Origin: Neocallimastix lanati (nom. inval.)
Lineage: Eukaryota > Neocallimastigomycota > Neocallimastigomycetes > Neocallimastigales > Neocallimastigaceae
NCBI GenBank assembly: GCA_016946835.1
Contig: JACVTC010000044.1
Span: 372,001 to 436,000 of the forward strand
Reading direction: 5' to 3'
DNA length: 64,000 bases
Positions 1 through 11,111 of the stretch are shown piece by piece (position 1 is the stretch's first letter; each line of letters begins with the position of its first letter). The notes under the pieces were generated by a model. The model was not told where the DNA came from, did no database searches, and was given only the letters and a program-made list of their open reading frames with translations. The translations under genes and the position numbers were made by a program.

Positions 1-208
1 TAATTTATTATCATAATAATAGAATCATTAATAATATAATTTATCTATTTTAATTATGATAAAAGAATTAAACCATGTTTTTAAAAATAATTATTTGAAT
101 AATTATATATATATAAATTATTTTAATTATTATAACCAATAATATTTATACAATATTTCTAACCTAAATTTCCTATCTAAATCTTATTTTTATGGTGATA
201 TCGTATCA
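1..208. repeat. Partial D-family LTR at the window edge
   Basis: AT-rich sequence whose last ~90 bp resemble the 3' end of the complete D LTR that follows: both have ACCAATAATATTTA, then CTAAAT, then a TTTTTATRGTG block and end in a CRTRYCA-like terminus. It stops at TATCA, four bases (ACAA) before the next LTR begins with TG. I read it as an older, diverged relative of LTR D, cut by the window edge. Function: none beyond being a retrotransposon terminal repeat. Confidence 0.5.
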
Positions 209-212
209 ACAA

Positions 213-680
213 TGATACGGTATTTTATTTATGTATCTAAATTAATATTTATTTATGGGCAATGACAATAAGGAATTATGACAAAATAATATATTCTAAT
301 ATTAAATAGAAATAACACATACAATAATACAAAATAAAGTAATAAATATATCTTTTTAATGTTCTCTTTATTTATTATTAATTATTAATTATTACATAAA
401 TTATTATTATTACTCTCTTATATAAATATTATAATTAATTATCTCAAATATATATAATATCTCTTTTTAACTATACTAAAATAAAATATAAAATAGCTAT
501 TTATGTGAATTAATTTATCATAAGTATAAACTTATAAATAAAAGAATTCTCCGTTTAATAATTATTATTCTAAAATTATTTATATTATTATAAAATTATT
601 ATTGACCAATAATATTTAAGTATTTCTTTAACCTAAAGAATCTACCTAAATACTATTTTTATAGTGGTCACGTACCATCA
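213..680. repeat. Solo LTR, family D (copy D1)
   Basis: A 468-bp repeat that starts TGATACGG and ends CATCA, i.e. TG...CA termini. A second copy lies at 45593-46057 with most bases shared. No internal retrotransposon sequence is attached, so it is a solo LTR left by LTR-LTR recombination. Flanks are AACAA on the left and AAAAA on the right, a likely 5-bp target duplication with one change. Its right edge lies 12 bp before the mature 5' end of the tRNA-Cys gene, the same place where other LTR families end at the two other tRNA-Cys copies. Confidence 0.75.
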
Positions 681-692
681 AAAAACGTAAAA

Positions 693-764
693 GGGGTGTT
701 AGCTCAGCGGTAGAGCAATTGACTGCAGATCAATAGGTCTTCGGTTCAAATCCGGAACGCCCCT
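693..764 (+). tRNA. tRNA-Cys (GCA), copy 1
   Basis: A 72-nt cloverleaf: acceptor GGGGTGT pairs with ACGCCCC, D stem GCTC/GAGC, anticodon stem ATTGA/TCAAT around loop CTGCAGA (anticodon GCA), T arm TCCGG-type with TTCAAAT loop, and discriminator T, which is the identity base of cysteine tRNAs. A-box and B-box promoters are therefore internal. It is followed after 10 nt by tRNA-Gly, suggesting a dicistronic Pol III unit. Identical copies lie at 27273-27344 (+) and 31752-31823 (-). Confidence 0.96.
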
Positions 765-774
765 ATCTAAATGA

Positions 775-845
775 GCGTTAATAGTATAGAGGTAGAATAT
801 TTGCCTTCCAAGCAAATGGCCCGGGTTCGATTCCCGGTTAACGCA
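775..845 (+). tRNA. tRNA-Gly (TCC), copy 1
   Basis: A 71-nt cloverleaf: acceptor GCGTTAA/TTAACGC, anticodon stem TTTGC/GCAAA with loop CTTCCAA (anticodon TCC), T arm CCGGG/CCCGG with TTCGATT loop, discriminator A. It lies 10 nt downstream of tRNA-Cys and is followed by a T-run suitable as a Pol III terminator (ATTTTTT). The same pair recurs twice in this window. Confidence 0.96.
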
Positions 846-1194
846 ATTTTTTAGCAATAGGAAATATTTTTTATCAACCTGTACTTTTATATTTTATAGG
901 TTCCTGTATTCTACAATAATCAAAAATTTTTTTTCTGTTAAGTTAATAAGTCGAACAATATATTTAAATTAATAATTTCATTTATTATATTATATTTATT
1001 AAATTTTATTTATCATTAGAAATTATTAAAATTATTATTAATCATTCATTTGAATATGAGTTATTCGTATTAACTCTTAAATTCGACTTAATTATAATTA
1101 AATAGCAGGGTTAATTAATTATTCCCTTATAATTTAATAACTCTTATTTCTCACTATTATTAAGATATTTTATTTATTATTTTTTTATCCCTTT
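846..1194. other. Flank downstream of tRNA pair 1
   Basis: About 190 bp directly after tRNA-Gly (to ~1036) are nearly the same as the sequence after tRNA copies 2 and 3, including the phrase ATCAACCTGTACTT. This shows that the three tRNA pairs are segmental copies and not separate genes that look alike. From ~1037 to 1194 the sequence is unique AT-rich DNA; I see no gene in it. Confidence 0.7.
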
Positions 1195-1389
1195 TTCAAG
1201 AACATTTTTTTTTTTTTTTTTTATAATAAATACAATAAAATATTTTATTTATTGTAATTCTAAAATTCTATATTTCAATATATAGGATATTAAATTATTA
1301 ATTATCTCTTTTATAACTCTATAATTTTTAATCCTAACTCCGTTCTTGAAATATTATTTATCTCCGAATTATAAACACTTCTATTTCTA

Positions 1390-1428
<39 letters not shown>

Positions 1429-1560
1429 TTATTTATTTTTAATTTTGTTTATATAAATCAATTTTAATATATATCCTATATATATTTAATAAACTTTTTT
1501 AATTAATGAAATAATTTTTTTTTTTAATAATTTATTAATAATCTAATCTGTTAAACTCAA
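1195..1560 (-). repeat. Partial 3' LTR of element A1
   Basis: This stretch matches the inner and distal parts of the LTR at 7433-8016 (shared CTAACTCCGTTCTTGAAAT, CTCCGAATTATAAACAC and TAATCTAATCTGT). The last ~60 bp of the LTR, the polypurine tract and the end of the integrase gene are missing: the LTR joins integrase sequence directly at about 1560. The start is uncertain because the first ~160 bp of the family LTR are not recognisable here. Confidence 0.6.
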
Positions 1561-3541
1561 TCTTTTCTTTTGTTTTCGTCTATCCATCCATAAATTGTAA
1601 TCGGTTTCAATATTTTTAATTGCCTCTTCTATCCATTTATGGTGATTAATAAATTTTCTCATTCAATATTCTTCTTTATCTTCATTTTTATTTATTCTTC
1701 CCACATTCAATCCAAGTTCGAAAGGCTGCAAATCTTTTCTCCCATATAATAACTCAAAACTACTGAATTTAGTAACTTCATTTTTACATGTTCAGAGAGC
1801 CAATAAAGCACTTGGTAGCACGTCATCACAGTCTTCTTCTGAATTTCCTAATATCCTCAAGTACTTAGAGATTTCCTTATTCCGGTTCTCAATTTCACCA
1901 TTGGATGCAGAATGATAGGTAGTAATGAATCGAACAAAGACGTCGTGGAGATCTAAAAATGCCTTAGTCTTATCTGAACAAAATTGTTGGATCATTGTCA
2001 GTTATTAATTGTTCTGGGGTTCCATGTCTTGCAAAAACCCCTTTCAAGAACCTTATAGCATCCTCGGATTCTGTCTTTTGTAAGGGGCTATGCTTCGACC
2101 CACTTGGTTAAATAGTCCACCAATACAATTATGTAATTATTTCCTCTCCTTGTTGTGGGCAAAGAGTCAATAAGGTCTAGTCCTACCCTTGAAAACGGTA
2201 ATCCTGGTACAGTAGGAATATCCTCGGTATATTGGTTTAAGGCTTGAGGCTTGTAAGTCTGACATTTATGACATCCCTTTACGTATAATTTCACGTCACG
2301 GCTCATGTTGCTCCAATAGTAGTCACATTTTAATCTACAATATGTTTTGAAAATTCCTTCGTGACCTATATTGTGTGCAGACTCCAATAATCGTAAATTT
2401 TCTTCTGGGTTTACCACTATTCTTCTAAGACTGACACCTTGCTTATAATATTTAATACCATTTATTTCGATAATTTTATTCTTAATAAAATTTTGTATAT
2501 TTATATTATTATGGAAATTATCCTCCTTATTAGATCCTGACGTCCCATTTACTTCACTGCTTACATTTATTAATTCGATCTCAATACTTAATATAAACTT
2601 ATCATTGAGTATTACTGGATTCAATGTCAATCTTGATAGAGCGTCTGCGACTACGTTCTTCTTACCCTCTTCATATTTCACTTTCACCTTTAGAGAACTA
2701 AGAAAAATTATCCGCTTAGTGTGTCTAGAGGAGGTTGGTTCCGTATTCTTAAAGAATCCCACTAATGGTTTGTGATCTGCTATTAATATCAGCTCAAGTT
2801 TACCGCCACATATATAGTGTTTGAATTTTTTTTACACAATAAAAAGCAGCAAGTCCTTCTAGATCTGTAACATTATAATTTAGTTCAGCCGACTTCAAAA
2901 TTCTACTAACAAAATGTAAAGGATGTTCATTTCCATCCTCATCCTTTTGTATTAAAACTCCTCCAATCCCTTTTCTTGATGCATCAGTTCGGATAATAAA
3001 TTCTTTGTCATAATCTGGTAATGAGAGGACTGGAGCAGTTATTAATCTATCCTTTAATGTTTGAAAGGATAGATCCTCCTCAGGGCCCCAGTGAAAGTTA
3101 GAATTTTTCTTTAATAGTTTAATTAAGAAAGTAGCTTCCGCAGCGAAGTTCGGAATGAACTTCCTGTAGTAACCAACGGCTCCCAGAAACGATCTTACAT
3201 CTGTAATATTTTTCGGAGGTAACCATCGCTTTATTACTTCTACTTTAGTAGGGACCGGCTTTAAACCATCCACCGTAAGTAAATGACCCAGCAACTCCAC
3301 TTCCTTTTGGAAGAAGTGACATTTTTCTATGTTGATTTTTAAATTGTTTTCTCTGAGAATTTTAAAGACTTTTACTATATCCTCAAAATGTTTTTCAAAA
3401 GAGCCAGAAAAAATAATAACATCATCGATATAAATAAAAATACGGTTCCCTATAAGTTCAAAAAAAATTCTATTCGTCTCCCGTTGAAAGGTAGCGGGAG
3501 TATTAGCTAGCCCAAATGGCATTACATTAAACTCATAGTTA

Positions 3542-4187
3542 CTGTAACGGAGGTGCTTCTATTGTAAAGGCGGGATGAGATATAGAAACACAGAAAGGAG
3601 AAAACTCAATAGGTTTACACTATCTGTATAAATAATTCGTTTTATTAGAAATATTTTTTATTAATTATAAAATTTAAAATAATTATTAATATTAATCAAC
3701 AAGGTAATATTTCGAATTACTTATACGTTAATTATTATTAATAAAAGCACGAAGAAAAATATTTTCATTCGTGAAGTTCGCACTATTTATACTTTTAACG
3801 GAAAAACAGTTTTAACATGTAAAAATAATTTTAAAGAAATATTTAGAAATATGTTTGTAATAATTAATAATGTAAAGTTTCTAGAATATAGATTTTAATT
3901 GATGAAAATGAATCTTATCAAAAAAGAATAAAATAATTTATATAATAAGAATTTCTAAATTCATTTCGGTTGAATTACGAACCGAAAGAATCTTTAACTT
4001 TCTATAATTTTATACAGAAAGAATATTCAAGAAGATATTATTAATAATTAATAAAATAATTAATAAAATAATTATTTATGCAAAATGGGTTGAGGTGTGA
4101 GTCGAACCCATGAAGTATTGATCATGGTCAATGTAACTGACCATTGAACCAAGGTTCTAATTTTACTAACTGAGGATTTCGTTACAG
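3542..4187. mobile_element. 646-bp TIR element (Harbinger-like MITE) inside RT of A1
   Basis: The RT frame is interrupted exactly here. Ends are inverted CTGTAACG ... CGTTACAG (8 bp), flanked on both sides by the trinucleotide TTA (3539-3541 and 4188-4190), and removing the insert plus one TTA restores the reading Phe-Gly-Asn-Tyr-Glu-Phe. A 3-bp TWA duplication is the hallmark of PIF/Harbinger DNA transposons; the size and lack of a long ORF make it a non-autonomous MITE. It has an internal perfect hairpin around 3964-3985 (CGGTT/AACCG) and a tRNA-like stretch near one end. Confidence 0.75.
4086..4160 (-). other. Degenerate tRNA-like segment in the MITE
   Basis: On the minus strand TGGTTCAATGGTCAG resembles a Pol III A box and, ~40 nt further, GGTTCGACTC resembles a B box, followed by CCCATTTTG with a short T-run. 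An ATTGA/TCAAT stem encloses CCATGA, reminiscent of a Met (CAT) anticodon arm, but the acceptor ends do not pair and the T stem is poor. I read it as a broken or derived tRNA-like promoter and not a working tRNA. Confidence 0.3.
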
Positions 4188-5886
4188 TTACCAAAAATTG
4201 TAGTGAATGCTGTTTTATCCTTATTTTGTTCAAACATGTGTACCTGATGGTACCCCGAAAAGAGATCTAAGGTAATAAGTATTTTAGCTGTATTCCCAAT
4301 GGCATAAAGAATTTCGTCTATTCGAGGAAGCGCGTAAGAATCCTTAATCGTACAATTAATCAACTTACGATAATCCATGCACAATCTATATTTCCCGTTT
4401 TTCGGAATCAGAATTCATTGGTAGTTTAATATCATACCTAAGATGAGCAATCTCCACATTATAATCAGAATTATCAATAAGATACAGTTTATCATTAACA
4501 AAGTCCAATATGAATCTATTTCTTTTTAATGAATCGATCCCAACAAGTAAGTCGAATAGGTCACTCTTTTCAATTACACGGAATTTTTCTTCGAATGTAT
4601 AAGAGCCAATTTCTATCTTCAATTTATAAATGTAAGTATGTGTGTTTGTATTCGAGAAGGCTTGAAATATGGTTTCCATTATTCTACCTATTGGTTTTAA
4701 GGTGGATTTTAATTTTCTTAAAAATTCTCTTGATACCATATTAACACTGGCGCAAGAATCAAACAAAATATCCGTATTTACTCCTTCTACCCATCCGTTC
4801 ACTTTAACAATCTTATTTTTATTGATGGCCGTAACTACATTGGTAATTGTATTTGTGGCAAGTGGGGGTTCTAATCGTAATTTTTGAGAAAAAGCTGTCC
4901 TAAATTTAGGAAATAAATCGAGTAGATGTACTAACTTAGTGGTAACCTCAGTCGAAGCTATTTCACCTATTAAATCGTCCATTTTAAAATTTTCAAATCC
5001 TTTCATTAACCTAATATGTCTTTCCACTTGATAAATTTTTTGTTTAGATTCTTTATTCCTGTTTTGTACTACACTTTCTTTAATTTCCTTAATTCTCTCC
5101 TCTTTGGCCTTTCTCTTGGCATTTGAAATATTTTTCCCATTAATTATAGAAACGTCTAATTGTTCCAACTTCTCTGTTTTGTTTTTATCTATTTGTTCTT
5201 CATTAGCTCTATGATCTCGCTTCTTATAATCATTTGTTATTTCAATTGAATTCTTCACCCTTGTATCACGCTTGTGGTTATATTCTCCTTCGACGTCATC
5301 CATTTCCACATTATTATTGGTAAGTGCATTATCGCTTATTGTGGAATTATGTTTCATGGCGTTAGTGTTGATAGTAATGGGATTATCTATTAATTTATCC
5401 TTTCTTTTTATTGATTCATTCTTGTTGGGTTGAACACTTTCCTTAGGCTTATACGGGGACTTCATTTTAACTTTTATGGCTTTATCTTTTCTTGTAGCTG
5501 CAAGTACATTGTTATTCATGGTGTTAATATTAGTTCTCGTAATATCAAAATAATTACTACGTGCATTTCTATCAAAGTTTACTTCCTCTGATTCATTATA
5601 AATAGAATCATCATTATCATTAATTTTTGTTTTATTATAACTATTTAATTTTGCATATTCTTTATTAACTTCATTATTAATATTTATATTTTTATTTTCG
5701 ATTCTAGTATTCTCAAAAGTTTCATCGTTTTCATTATTTGTATTACCTCTACATTTAACTACACATATATCGTTAAATTCCACATGTTTATTAGAACTTT
5801 GATCTTTATTCATATAATTTATTTTATTATTTGTTTCTAGAATACTAGTATTAATATTATAATTTATTAAGTTGGTTAGTTTACTG

Positions 5887-5918
5887 GGAGTTATCCTTCT
5901 CCTATTTACAAGTTTAAA
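5887..5918 (-). promoter_or_regulatory. -1 ribosomal frameshift signal, element A1
   Basis: At the end of gag the minus strand reads AAT-TTA-AAC-TTG-TAA: slippery heptamer TTTAAAC at 5918-5912 in the correct X-XXY-YYZ phase, two codons before the gag stop. Nine nucleotides later comes a stem GGAG/CTCC with an 8-nt loop. Slipping back one base enters the pol frame. Confidence 0.8.
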
Positions 5919-7096
5919 TTTCTTTTGGGAAGTAAGCCTTTCTCTTCCATATCAGCTAGTTGTTTAAATGTAAATGGACAATTATTACTTTTGTGACCAG
6001 TTTGATAGCAACGATGACAATAAATATTCACTTTAGTTCGACTAGCACTTTCAGTACTCTCTTTATTAATTTGACTTTGATTATTATTAGGATTACCGTT
6101 CATAACTTCGTCGTTGTTATTCTGTTGATAATTTCTTCTTAGTGGTTCATTGTAACCATTAAAATTAGAACTAGTGGAGAAATTGTTATTATTATTATAG
6201 TAATGTGTAGGTCTCACAGGAAAATTACCATATTCCTTGTTATTATAGTTATTACCATTATTATATATTCTATTTAAATTATTGCTATTATTATTAGATA
6301 TATTTCCAAAATAGTTGTTCTTTTTAAAATTGTTATAATTATTAGTGTAGTCTCTAGAGTTTGGATTATTGTTTTGAAAGTAGTTCTGAATTCTATTTCT
6401 AAAATTCCAATTATTGGTCGGCATACTATACTCTGAATTATTATTAAAATAATTAAATGTTGCAGTTCTATTTCTCCTAACATTCCCAATATTTTGAGTA
6501 AGTATAGATATGTTATTGGAAATTCTTCTTCTGGAACCATAGGTTTGTTGATAGTTCTATTGATTGGAAGAGGTTGCTCTTTCCCATTCCTTTTCAGCTT
6601 CTTCTGCGGTCTCAGCTATTTCATATGCTTCATTCAGGCTTTCACATTTAGAAATGAATACTTGAGAATATGCGAAGTTTCTTGACTTAATGGAATTTCT
6701 GTAATTTTTAACAGATAATATCTTTTGATAATCTCTTGGAAGGTCATGATATAATCTTCAGTATCTATCATTGAAACTTTTAATTGTTTCTTCATCTTGA
6801 ATAATGAGACCTTGTAAATATGTATGTTTATCACCCTCCGTAACTCCTTTGTGTTTTTCTATGGCTTTTTGTATATCTATTAAGGAGGGATATACATTGT
6901 TTTTCTTATCTATTAATCTCCTTAAAGCAGCCTTAGTATTAGCATCCACCGCCTCACAAGCCCAAGTAAATATTCTTTCTGGGTCTTTGATATTATAGAC
7001 CCTCATTAGGTTTCCAAGATCCTCAATCCAATCTGCCACGTTGTTGTTATAATCTTCTAATAGTGGTAGAACCTTATATATTTTTAGTGAATCCAT
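5906..7096 (-). pseudogene. gag: gag pseudogene of element A1
   Basis: Capsid/nucleocapsid precursor of a Ty3/gypsy element, which would package element RNA into virus-like particles. The N-terminal part (6758-7096, starting MDSLKIYKVLPLL) aligns by eye with the gag of element B (same W-I-E-D-x-x-N-x-M and RIFxW positions). It then breaks into other frames (6634-6834, 6274-6540), and the Asn-rich C-terminal part with a zinc knuckle CHRCYQTGHKSNNC (C-x2-C-x4-H-x4-C) is at 5906-6424. At least two frame changes, so not functional. Start chosen at the ATG at 7096 because it matches the B start context. Confidence 0.85.
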
Positions 7097-7432
7097 TATT
7101 ATTTTATTATTATTATTATTATTATTACGAGATTTATAAATATATTTTATTACTTTTTTATTATTATGATTATTATTATCACTAGCTTACTTTTATTTTT
7201 TTATTTTTTTATTTTTTTTTTTATTTTATTTTATTTATTTATTTATTTATTTATTTTTATTTTATTTTATTTTATTTTTATTTTTATTTTAATTTTAATT
7301 TTTAGTTTTATATTATGCTAATTTAATAATAAGGTAAATTATATATATGTATATTTATTTATTTGGTTATTTTTTTTTCAATTTATTTTCAATTTATCTT
7401 AACGTGTCAACGCCCGGATTCTCCACCATTTT
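7097..7432 (-). other. Leader and primer-binding site of element A1
   Basis: Non-coding leader between the 5' LTR and gag. It is made of TTA and TTTA microsatellites. The PBS is at 7412-7428: on the minus strand TGGTGGAGAATCCGGGC, four bases from the LTR, complementary to a tRNA 3' end ...TCTCC-A-CCA. The tRNA is not identifiable from this window. Same PBS as element B. Confidence 0.7.
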
Positions 7433-8016
7433 TGGTACGTGTTGTTGTACCTTGGGCTTTGGGCTTTTGACACTTCTCTGGTTAAGATAAATTATTCTAA
7501 ATTGAATAACACAAAATTTATTTCTTTTATTTCTTATTATTATTTAGAACTTTTATTTATTCTTTTTTTTTTTTATTTTTATCTTCCTTTCCTTTTTTTT
7601 TTAAGAACAATTTTTTTTTTTTTTTTTTTTTTTTTTAATACAATAAAATATTTTTTTTATTATAATTCTAAAATTCATATTTCAATATATAGGATATTAA
7701 ATTATTAATTATCTCTTTTATAACTCTATAATTTTTAATCCTAACTCCGTTCTTGAAATATTATGTATCTCCGAATTATAAACACCTCTATTTCTAATTA
7801 TTATTATTATTATTATTATTTTAATTTTGTTTATATAAATCAATTTTAATATATACATCCTAAATATATTTAATAAACTTTTTTTTTTTTTTTCTATTTA
7901 TTAATTTATGAAATAAATTTTTTTTTATATAATTTATTAATAATCTAATCTATCAAACTATTTTAAAATCATATTCTTCACACTTAATTTTATATTTTTA
8001 TGGGTGCATCGCACCA
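7433..8016 (-). repeat. 5' LTR of element A1 (584 bp)
   Basis: Begins TGGTACGTG and ends CGCACCA on the plus strand, so the termini are TGGT...ACCA. Inner edge abuts the PBS. The LTR-proximal sequence TATGGGTGCATCGCACCA recurs at 27721-27738 and inverted at ~31358-31376. It carries a run of T (A in sense) and (ATT)n. Three bases after its outer edge the next LTR (N) begins. Confidence 0.85.
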
Positions 8017-8019
8017 ATA

Positions 8020-8716
8020 TGTACTAACACAAAATTAATACTTAACTTTTATAAAAATAACAATAATTGATAAAAAATATTTCGAGTTTATTAAGAAATT
8101 TTATTATATATTATTTTCTAAATAATAACTCTTGATTTTTATTTTATAGAAAAAATCAAGGTTATTTATAATTTTTTTGTTCATAATCTTAAAAGTTATT
8201 CTTTCAGGAAAAAGATAAAATAAATTAATTATTTATTATTTAATATAATTTAATATTATTTAATATTATTTAATATTATTTAATATTGGCAATTAACCAA
8301 TATTTTATGAAATTATTTATTATGATGTTTTAAGTTTATAATTATCAATTAATTTTATATTAATTTAATATTAATTATATTAATATTAAATGTTTTAATA
8401 TAATTAATCACGTATTATTGTTAATAATAAATCAAATGATTAATTATTTATATTAAATAGAAATTGGTTATTAATTAAAGATATTGTTTATATTTCATAA
8501 TAATTAATTATTAATTAGTTAAAAAATTAATTTTATCAATTAATAATTATTTTTATTTTATTATTTAATAACAATTATTAAAATTATAGTATATTAAATA
8601 ATATTAAGTGTTAATTTTATTGTAAAATTATTTAAATCTTAATTAATAATAAAAATAAATATAATATTTATATTATATTTGGTTAAGTGTGACTAATTAA
8701 TTAGTCAACACTTACA
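8020..8716. repeat. Solo LTR, family N, with perfect 5-bp target duplication
   Basis: A 697-bp AT-rich block starting TGTACTAAC and ending CACTTACA, flanked on both sides by CAATA (8015-8019 and 8717-8721). TG...CA ends plus a perfect 5-bp duplication identify a solo LTR although no second copy is in the window. The left CAATA includes the last CA of the A1 LTR, so it inserted exactly at that LTR's edge. Confidence 0.65.
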
Positions 8717-8721
8717 CAATA

Positions 8722-9512
8722 TGTAATAATTTCTATAAATTATAGAAATTATTATTTATAATTAATATTAACTAAACTATTAATATTAAAAAAATTAAAA
8801 TAAAAATTAAAATAAAAATAAGAATTTAATACTTATCTTTAAAATAGAGTTTATTATAAGAAAATATAATAGACCTTGAATATGAAAAGAGAAAATAAAA
8901 TATGTTTTTTTAAAAGAACTTTATTAATCTATTTAATTATTAAATATTTTATTATTTTTTTTGATAAATTTTAAAATAACTATTTTATATTAATTGAAAT
9001 CTTAATGTCGTTTATTGTTATTATATTTTTCTTAAAATAATAACTCTTGATTTTCTAAAGACGAAAATCAACAGCTATTTATATTTTTACAAAAATAAAT
9101 CTATTTTTCTAATCTTAACAATGATTCTTTCCAGAAAAAGATTAGAAGAAAAAACTGGAAAGATTTTTGATCAATAATCTATACTTATTGATCATCGTGT
9201 TATTAAATAAAACCAATTATAATTAATCGGAAAAACTTTAATAACCGATTTTAATAACTAAAAGAATTAAAAAGAAAAAAGGATAAAAAAGAGAAGGATA
9301 AAATAATGCAGAAATTTTATTAAATACATTTTTTCTATGAAATAATACAGAAGTTATATTAAATACATTTTTTCATATAACAATTAATACATTAATTGGT
9401 ATAATTGTTTTTAAATGAAATAAATTTTTTTTTAAAGAATAATAATTATGAAATAATTATTAATTAATAAGAAATAGAAATAAATTATAAAAATTTATAT
9501 CAATTTCTTACA
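8722..9512. repeat. Solo LTR, family E (copy E1)
   Basis: A 791-bp repeat beginning TGTAATAATTTC and ending TTTCTTACA, with inverted termini TGTAA...TTACA. A near-identical copy is at 46059-46847. Flanks CAATA and GAATA are a 5-bp duplication with one difference. It begins at the right-hand CAATA of LTR N. No internal element sequence. Confidence 0.85.
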
Positions 9513-9520
9513 GAATAAAA

Positions 9521-10084
9521 TGATAAATAATGAAATTTATAAATATAAATTTCATATTATATTAAAAAAAAATATAAATATATATATAATTAATATCACG
9601 GTACAAATTTTATAAAGTTTAATAATAAACAATTAATAAATTAATAAAAATAAAAATATATTAAATAATATTTTTAATAATAAAAAAATAAAATAAACAA
9701 TAAACAGAAATAATAATTTTTAAAATATTATTAATTGTAAATACTTATAACATGTAAACAAATTTTAAAATGTATAATTTACTAAATTAATATAAATAGT
9801 TCTTAATTTTATTTATTTTAATAATCAGGTTTTTATATAGTTTTTACTCATTTTAATCAAAAACTAAATATTAATAATAATATTAAATAATTAAAATAAT
9901 AATTTAAATAATAAAATTAAAAGATGTATATAAAATAATTTATAAAATAAATAAAATATATATTAATAAAACATATTTTTAAAATCTTAATCACAAAAAC
10001 AACTTTTTCTAAATTTAATTATTGATATTGGTTATGTCACTTTCTGAGCCTATTCAGAATTAAGATATAAACCATAAAATATCA
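9521..10084. repeat. Candidate solo LTR, family M
   Basis: The interval between LTR E1 and LTR H starts TGATAAATAATG and ends ATATCA and is bordered by A-runs (TAAAA left, AAA right). It has no coding content. Only the termini, size (564 bp) and position in a row of abutting LTRs support the call; there is no second copy in the window. Confidence 0.4.
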
Positions 10085-10087
10085 AAA

Positions 10088-11107
10088 TGGTAGACTCGGG
10101 GTTGACACTTAGATATTTAAAATCAAGCAGGGGGGGACGGGTATAACCCTGCTTTGATTTTAAATAATAAAAAAAAATAATTCTTTATTAAAGGTTATTT
10201 ATTTTTTTTTTATTAATATAAAATTTTTATTATTTAAAGTACACATATTAATTTTTAAGAAATTGTTACAATATTTATATTTTTTTATAAATTTAAAGTA
10301 TAATTAATTGTTTATAATTTAAGTAATTTTATAGAATTATTGAATTAATTTTATATCAATAATTCATTTTTGTTTTAATTTTTATAAATATAATAATATA
10401 ATATTCAAATATAATTTAATTAAAAATAATTATAAAATAAATATATAGAAAATAGTTTTTACTATTTTCTTTGATATTTTTAAGTTAAATAAATTGTTTT
10501 TAAAGATTAATATAATAAATTTAATAATCTTTAATTATTTTAAATAATACTTGTAATTATTTTCAAAATAAAATAAAATTTTTATAATATTTAATTAATA
10601 AATTTGATAATATTTAAATAATAATTTTTATAATAAGTAAAAATTTTTAATAATAATTTTTAATAATAAATTTAATTAATAATCTTAATAATTTTATAAT
10701 AATATTTAATAGTTATAATAAATAAATTTTTATAATAATATTTAATAATTTTAATAATTTTATAATATTAATAATTTATAATAATTTTTATAATAATATT
10801 TAATTAATAATTTTAATAATTTTATAATAATTTTTATAATAATATTTAATTAATAGTTTTTAATAATTTAGTATTTTAAAAGTATAATTTTAATATTTAC
10901 AATTGTATTTTAATATACATATATTTAATAATATAACAATAAAGTAATTAATTAAAATTTATTTACATTATTTATAAGTTAAAATTAATTTATATCAAAA
11001 TAAATTAAATTTTATTATTAAGTTTAGGTTATCAAGAATATAGGAAAGTACAATTTAGTAAAGAATTATTAATAATAAAATAAAGGTTATTAATTCATTC
11101 TTTACCA
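10088..11107 (-). repeat. LTR of family H (copy H1, 1020 bp)
   Basis: Reverse complement of the LTR at 31838-32857, same length. Termini on the plus strand are TGGTAGAC...TTTACCA. Here no internal H sequence follows, so it is a solo LTR, whereas the paralogous copy still carries leader and gag. It contains a long hairpin at 10115-10165: an 18-nt arm ATTTAAAATCAAGCAGGG pairs with the reverse arm with one bulged base, the loop being G-rich. The outer edge is separated from LTR B by four A. Confidence 0.9.
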
Positions 11108-11111
11108 AAAA

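Larger units (their letters stand above)
1561..5912 (-). pseudogene. pol: pol pseudogene of element A1 (PR-RT-RNase H-IN)
   Basis: The Ty3/gypsy polyprotein in pieces. Protease/linker part: 4386-5813, with active-site motif FDSCASVN (Cys where DTG/DSG has Gly). RT: 4166-4384 (MCMDYRKL, LDLFSGYHQ) continues at 2800-3522 (MPFGLANTPATFQ, FIYIDDVIIFS, an intact YIDD), separated by the insertion at 3542-4187. RNase H: RTDASRKGIGG and NYNVTDLEGLA. Integrase: HHCC finger (H..H, CHKCQ) and LVDYLTKWVEA within 2088-2762, then the distal core with SNGEIENRNKE at 1792-1995. The pol frame is open from the -1 slip at 5912. Multiple frameshifts and a lost C-terminus make it non-functional. Products would have copied and integrated the element's cDNA in cytoplasmic particles and the nucleus. 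Confidence 0.9.
1195..8016 (-). mobile_element. Ty3/gypsy element A1, decayed, minus strand
   Basis: A defective LTR retrotransposon lying between tRNA pair 1 and the LTR stack of tRNA pair 2. Order on the minus strand: 5' LTR (8016-7433), PBS, short leader, gag, -1 frameshift signal, pol (protease, RT, RNase H, integrase), truncated 3' LTR. Domain order (RT before integrase) places it in Ty3/gypsy. Its reading frames hold several stops and frameshifts, and a TIR element sits in RT. Fragments of the same family occur at 27654-29620 and 30571-31420. Confidence 0.85.

Noticed and set aside
4086-4160. Functional tRNA-Met on the minus strand
   Set aside because: Acceptor arms do not pair, T stem is poor and the anticodon loop has six bases; kept only as a tRNA-like relic.
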